A stretch of DNA of 44,394 nucleotides from Dehalococcoidia bacterium (GTDB lineage Bacteria; Chloroflexota; Dehalococcoidia; UBA2979), in the NCBI GenBank assembly GCA_023228765.1, contig JALOAM010000005.1, positions 1-44,394 of the forward strand, read 5' to 3'. Made by a program: the position numbers and the translations under genes. Below are positions 41,226 through 44,394 of this stretch, piece by piece (within the stretch, counting starts at the first letter, position 1; each line of letters opens with the position of its first letter). The notes under the pieces were generated by a model that did not search any database, had not been told where the DNA came from, and saw nothing but the letters and a program-made list of their open reading frames with translations.

Positions 41226-43256
41226 GTGCGCTACCAGATCGCCGCGCTCCTCACCGGTGTGATCACCGTGCTCGCCCTCGGCGCGGCGGCGGCCTTCGTC
41301 TGGGTGTCCGTGGGTGAGGACGACGACCAGCGCCGGCAGGTCGCGGCGGAGGCGGAGCTGGCCGCCGTGCAAGCCGCGCTGAACACGCGCATCGACATCC
41401 TCCGAGGGCAGGCCGCCGCCCTCCTGCAGCAGGACGGCGTGACCACCTACGCCGTGCGCGAGGACGACCGGCCCGATGTCCTCGAACTGGGCGGGGTCAC
41501 GCGCGGCGGCGGCGACTACATCCTCGTCTCCGGGCCCGGCCGCCGCCTCGTCTGGCAGGACGGCCTCACCGGCTCGATCGTGAACGGCGTCGGCGACGTC
41601 ACCGACGCGGCGATCTACCTGCTGGACGGCGCGACCGAGGGCGGCATCTTCGACTTCGTCGACGGGCCCGTCCTCGCGGGCGGCGCCAGCACCGGCCCGG
41701 GGACGGAGCGCGCCGCGATCGCCCTCGGCGTCCTCCTGGACCAGGAGGCGCTCTCCTCGATGGTGTCGGATCCATCGAGGCAGCTCACGCTCGCGTGGGC
41801 GACGAACGACGCTCCGCCGGACGGCGTGCAGATCCTCCCGGGTACCGCACCCGGCCGGATCTCGATCGTGGCGCCGTTGGACCTCGGGCGGGCGCAACGC
41901 ACCCTCGTGGCGATCGTCGACGCGCCCGCGGACGCCCTGCCCGTGCCCGCCGGCGACGGCCTGTCCCGCTGGGCGGGCATCCTCACCGCGATCGGGCTCG
42001 CCGGGGCCGCGGCGTTCGTCCTCATCGTCCGCACCATGGCCTCGAACATCGGCGACGTCCGCCAGGGGCTGCTCGCGGCACAGGAGCGGGATGGCAGCCC
42101 GGCCGTCCTCGACACCCTCGCCGGGCGCGACGAGGTGGGACGGACCGCCCAGCAGGCAGCCGACACGCTCCGCTCCGTCCGGGAGCGCACGCTGCTGGCG
42201 GTGGACGAGGCTCGAGTCGCCACGGCGCGCCAGCTCCTCGGCGAGCACGTGATCCGTTCGATGCAGGAGGGCGTCCTCGTGGAGCGGTCCGACACCACCT
42301 GCATCGTCTGCAACCCTGCCGCGTCGGACCTCATCACGGTCGAGCCGGGCGATGTCGTGGGCCGGCGGGGCGCCCTCCACGACGTGCTGGGGGTGGAGCT
42401 CTACCAGCGCATGCACGAGCGCGCGAAGGCACGCGACGCCGCACAGCGGCTGGACGTGGTGCAGATCGGCGGGCGCGACCTCGCCTTCGACGCCTACCGG
42501 GTGCCCGAGTACCGCGGCGACGGCCACAGCCTGCTGATCATCGTGCGCGATGTCTCCGCCGTCCTCGAGGTCGAGCAGCTGAAGCGCGACGTCGTCTCCG
42601 TGGTGAGCCACGAGCTACGGACGCCCCTGACGGTGGTGGCGCTCTCGCTGGGCATGATGACGGAGCCCAACACGGACCAGGGCCAGCTCCTCGACGCCGC
42701 CGAGCGCAACGTACAGCGCATGCGCGAGCTGGTGGACGACATGCTGGACCTCGCGAGGCTGGAGAGCGGCCAGACGGAGCTGTCGCTGGAGCCGTACAAC
42801 CCCGTCCAGATCTGCCGCGAGGTCTGTGACTTCCTCCGCCCGCAGGCGCACGACAAGCAGGTGGACCTCCGCGACGCCGTGGACGGCGTCATCCCCCAGG
42901 TGATCGAGGCGGACGGACGGCAGCTCCAGCGCGCGATCACCAACCTCGTTACCAACGCGATCAAGTTCAGCCCGCCCGGCTCCACCGTCTGGGTCGTCCT
43001 CCGCGATGGCGGCGACCACCTCTTCATCGACGTGGCCGATGCCGGCCCCGGCGTCCCGGCCGAGGAACACGACCGCATCTTCACGCGCTTCTACCGTGCC
43101 TCGAACACCCGCGACCAGATCTCCGGCACCGGCCTCGGCCTGCCGATCGTGCGCCAGATCGCGGAGCTACACGGCGGTACCGCGGACCTCCTCCCGACGG
43201 AGCAGGGCGCCTACTTCCGCATCTCCCTCCCGGTCGGCGAACGCGCCACCAGCTAG
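41226..43256 (+). CDS. Membrane-bound sensor histidine kinase
   Basis: The 676-residue sensor has TM1 at about 7-30, an extracytoplasmic domain of about 210 residues (31-245) and TM2 at about 249-270. A HAMP-like linker follows, then a PAS-like domain (VIRSMQEGVLVERSDTTCIV) and HisKA with the phospho-acceptor H462 (VVSHELRTPLT). The HATPase domain has the N box TNLVTNAIKFS, G1 DAGPGVP and G2 GTGLGLPIV. GTG 41226 is used. No response regulator gene lies on either side, so it is an orphan kinase. Stimulus unknown. Confidence 0.93.
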   Translation: MRYQIAALLTGVITVLALGAAAAFVWVSVGEDDDQRRQVAAEAELAAVQAALNTRIDILRGQAAALLQQDGVTTYAVREDDRPDVLELGGVTRGGGDYILVSGPGRRLVWQDGLTGSIVNGVGDVTDAAIYLLDGATEGGIFDFVDGPVLAGGASTGPGTERAAIALGVLLDQEALSSMVSDPSRQLTLAWATNDAPPDGVQILPGTAPGRISIVAPLDLGRAQRTLVAIVDAPADALPVPAGDGLSRWAGILTAIGLAGAAAFVLIVRTMASNIGDVRQGLLAAQERDGSPAVLDTLAGRDEVGRTAQQAADTLRSVRERTLLAVDEARVATARQLLGEHVIRSMQEGVLVERSDTTCIVCNPAASDLITVEPGDVVGRRGALHDVLGVELYQRMHERAKARDAAQRLDVVQIGGRDLAFDAYRVPEYRGDGHSLLIIVRDVSAVLEVEQLKRDVVSVVSHELRTPLTVVALSLGMMTEPNTDQGQLLDAAERNVQRMRELVDDMLDLARLESGQTELSLEPYNPVQICREVCDFLRPQAHDKQVDLRDAVDGVIPQVIEADGRQLQRAITNLVTNAIKFSPPGSTVWVVLRDGGDHLFIDVADAGPGVPAEEHDRIFTRFYRASNTRDQISGTGLGLPIVRQIAELHGGTADLLPTEQGAYFRISLPVGERATS

Positions 43257-43330
43257 CGCGTCGGGCCACTACACTTCCCAGCCGCCCCGCACCCCAGCCC
43301 CGGCCGTCCGCGTCCGACGGAGGTATCCGC

Positions 43331-43945
43331 GTGCCCGCTCCCACCTCGCCCGTGACTCACTCGCCCGGCGTCTCGCCCATCGGGCAGCGCATCCACGTCG
43401 TCGGACAGACCACGTCCGGGAAGAGCACCCTGGCGGCCCAGCTCGCCGAGACGATCGGCGCACCTGTCGTCGAGCTCGATGCGCTCAACTGGCTCCCTAA
43501 CTGGGTCGGCCTGAACGAGACCGACCCCGAGGAGTTCACGCGCCGGATCACGGAAGCGACGGCGGGCGATGCCTGGGTCGTCGCCGGCTCGTACTCGAAC
43601 TTCTCGGAGCCGGTCTTCTGGGGTCGCCTCCAGACCGTGGTCTGGCTGGACCTCCCGCTCCCGCTCATCCTCTGGCGCGTGATCGCGCGCTCCTGGCGGC
43701 GCTGGAGGACGAAGGAGCTCCTCTGGGGCACCAACTACGAGCGCTTCCTCCCGCAGCTGAAGTTCTGGGACCGCGACTCCCTGCTCTGGTGGGCGCTCCA
43801 CTCCCACAAGAAGAAGCGTGTCCGGCTGCTGTCCCACATGAGCGACCCGCGCTGGTCGCACATCCGCTTCATCCGCCTCACCTCCGTCCGCGAGGTGGAC
43901 ACGTTCCGCGCCGCCGTGGAGGCAGCCTGCCGCGCGGAGGCGTGA
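43331..43945 (+). CDS. P-loop kinase of the FlaR/topology-modulation family
   Basis: This 204-residue adenylate-kinase-like protein has Walker A VVGQTTSGKSTLAAQ and a conserved VELDALNWLPNW, typical of DNA topology modulation/FlaR-like P-loop proteins. A basic C-terminal part (WRVIARSWRRWRTKELL) follows. Its cellular role is not settled. GTG 43331 follows GGAGG. A TACACT -10-like hexamer at 43270-43275 may drive it. Confidence 0.82.
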   Translation: MPAPTSPVTHSPGVSPIGQRIHVVGQTTSGKSTLAAQLAETIGAPVVELDALNWLPNWVGLNETDPEEFTRRITEATAGDAWVVAGSYSNFSEPVFWGRLQTVVWLDLPLPLILWRVIARSWRRWRTKELLWGTNYERFLPQLKFWDRDSLLWWALHSHKKKRVRLLSHMSDPRWSHIRFIRLTSVREVDTFRAAVEAACRAEA

Positions 43946-43973
43946 CGCCGCCACTCGCGGATCCGACTCCCGC

Positions 43974-44115
43974 TTCTGACTCCCCTCTCCCGGTTCCGGG
44001 AGAGGGGCCGGGGGTGAGGGTCGCTGCGGCACGGTACCCCTCGACCTCGCGCGAAGCAGATCCGGAAAGGGCCCTCACCCCAGCCCTCTCCCGAAACCGG
44101 GAGAGGGGGTCAGAG
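43974..44115. repeat. REPIN-like paired palindrome element, copy B
   Basis: The unit of about 142 bp repeats copy A: TTCTGACTCCCCTCTCCCGG at the left, GTCGCTGCGGCACG core, AGCAGATCCGGA, then CCCTCTCCCGAAACCGGGAG and GGGGTCAGAG at the right. Left and right palindromes are inverted relative to each other, with CTGAC/GTCAG at the outer ends. Confidence 0.88.
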
Positions 44116-44157
44116 GCGGAAGGTGGAAGGGGGAACGGGAGAGCAGGCGAGCAAGCC

Positions 44158-44163
44158 TATACT
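44158..44163 (+). promoter_or_regulatory. -10 hexamer for the formyltransferase-like gene
   Basis: TATACT, a near-consensus -10, 29 bp before ATG 44193, giving a leader of about 20 nt with CGGGAG as the ribosome binding site. The -35 is not clear. Confidence 0.55.
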
Positions 44164-44192
44164 GGCGTCTGGTGGGCAAGACGGGAGCACGC

Positions 44193-44394
44193 ATGCGCAT
44201 CGTCCTCTTCGGCCAGGCCGCGTTCGGCAGGGATGTCCTCAATGCCCTGCTCGAGGCTGGCGAGGAGGTGGTGGGGGTCTCCACGCCGCGCGCCGGCAGC
44301 CGCCCGGACCCGCTGTTCGAGGTCGCGGTCGAGAAGCGCATCCCCGTCATCGAGACGCCCTCGCTGCGGCAGGACGAGCCGTTCCAGCAGTTCG
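44193..44394 (+). CDS. Formyltransferase-family protein, N-terminal fragment
   Basis: The first 67 residues read MRIVLFGQAAFGRDVLNALL followed by GEEVVGVSTP and RPDPLFEVAVEKRIPVIETPS. This pattern (G-Q-x-x-F-G, EVVGVxTxP, DPL, AEK-like, IPV) is like the N-terminal hydrolase domain of formyltetrahydrofolate dehydrogenase and, less closely, methionyl-tRNA formyltransferase. The catalytic NIHxS motif lies beyond the window, so the exact enzyme is open. It continues off the right edge. Confidence 0.75.
   Translation, partial: MRIVLFGQAAFGRDVLNALLEAGEEVVGVSTPRAGSRPDPLFEVAVEKRIPVIETPSLRQDEPFQQF

Overview
The window is about 44 kb of very GC-rich bacterial chromosome with densely packed, mostly co-directional gene clusters, frequent ATGA/TGATG/GTGA stop-start overlaps and many GTG starts. 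Gene content points to a high-GC aerobic or facultative bacterium with a Gram-positive-like (monoderm) gene repertoire. The signs are a CcmABCD-type cytochrome c maturation cluster, a SUF operon of sufR-C-B-D-Rieske-S-U-T type, a two-subunit-type acyl-CoA mutase and a Tat-exported lipoprotein. Chloroflexota or a neighbouring lineage is my best guess. This is inferred from gene style only, not from any marker search.

Layout. 1-4521 (+): cytochrome c maturation (CcmI-like fragment, an unknown secreted membrane-anchored protein, ccmA, ccmB, ccmC, ccmD) followed by heme o synthase ctaB. 4712-6711 (-): an ABC-2 type exporter pair. 6755-7552 (-): a GreA-type transcript cleavage factor carrying an unusual N-terminal helical domain. 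7731-10073 (+): rsmG, a membrane protein and a lipoprotein. 10172-13762 (+): citrate synthase, an orphan YgiT-type zinc-finger protein, a doubly frameshifted DinB gene, a NUDIX hydrolase coupled to a transglutaminase-like protein, and a small membrane protein. 13805-15888 (-): a beta-lactamase-fold serine hydrolase and a quinone oxidoreductase. 16098-17882: an arsC-aquaporin pair facing a MerR regulator, with a bidirectional terminator between them. 18092-22691 (+): a Lon-like AAA protease, a HAD hydrolase, a cupredoxin, a methyltransferase and a 22-residue hydrophobic peptide. 22688-24006 (-): a GNAT acetyltransferase and an inositol-monophosphatase-family enzyme. 24033-28032 (+): glycolate oxidase glcDEF. 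28113-29795 (-): an oligopeptide-type solute-binding lipoprotein. 30031-30699 (+): a membrane-anchored protein that looks like a Rieske domain stripped of its cluster ligands. 30847-37526 (-): the SUF operon. 37968-41049 (+): MaoC-type hydratase, acyl-CoA mutase large subunit and a FabG/PhaB-type reductase. 41226-44394 (+): an orphan sensor histidine kinase, a FlaR-like P-loop kinase and the start of a formyltransferase-family gene.

How the genes work together. The first cluster builds c-type cytochromes and heme o, i.e. a respiratory chain. The SUF operon supplies Fe-S clusters to, among others, the GlcF subunit encoded a few kb away. Citrate synthase, glycolate oxidase and the acyl-CoA genes indicate oxidative carbon metabolism. 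ArsC plus aquaporin fits an arsenate-reduction and arsenite-leak detoxification route.

Most interesting items: (a) the GreA fusion and its MerR-like 19-bp-spacer promoter; (b) the 3' end of merR, where a well-placed ribosome binding site and a +1 frame encode a Cys-rich tail or micropeptide; (c) the ligand-less Rieske-like protein; (d) two copies of a 130-142 bp element made of two inverted palindromes (REPIN-like), plus solo palindromes; (e) two consecutive ccm gene junctions with identical five-codon mini-ORFs; (f) several genes whose -10-like hexamer lies 6-7 nt before the start codon, suggesting leaderless mRNAs. I found no CRISPR array, tRNA, rRNA, transposase gene or phage gene.
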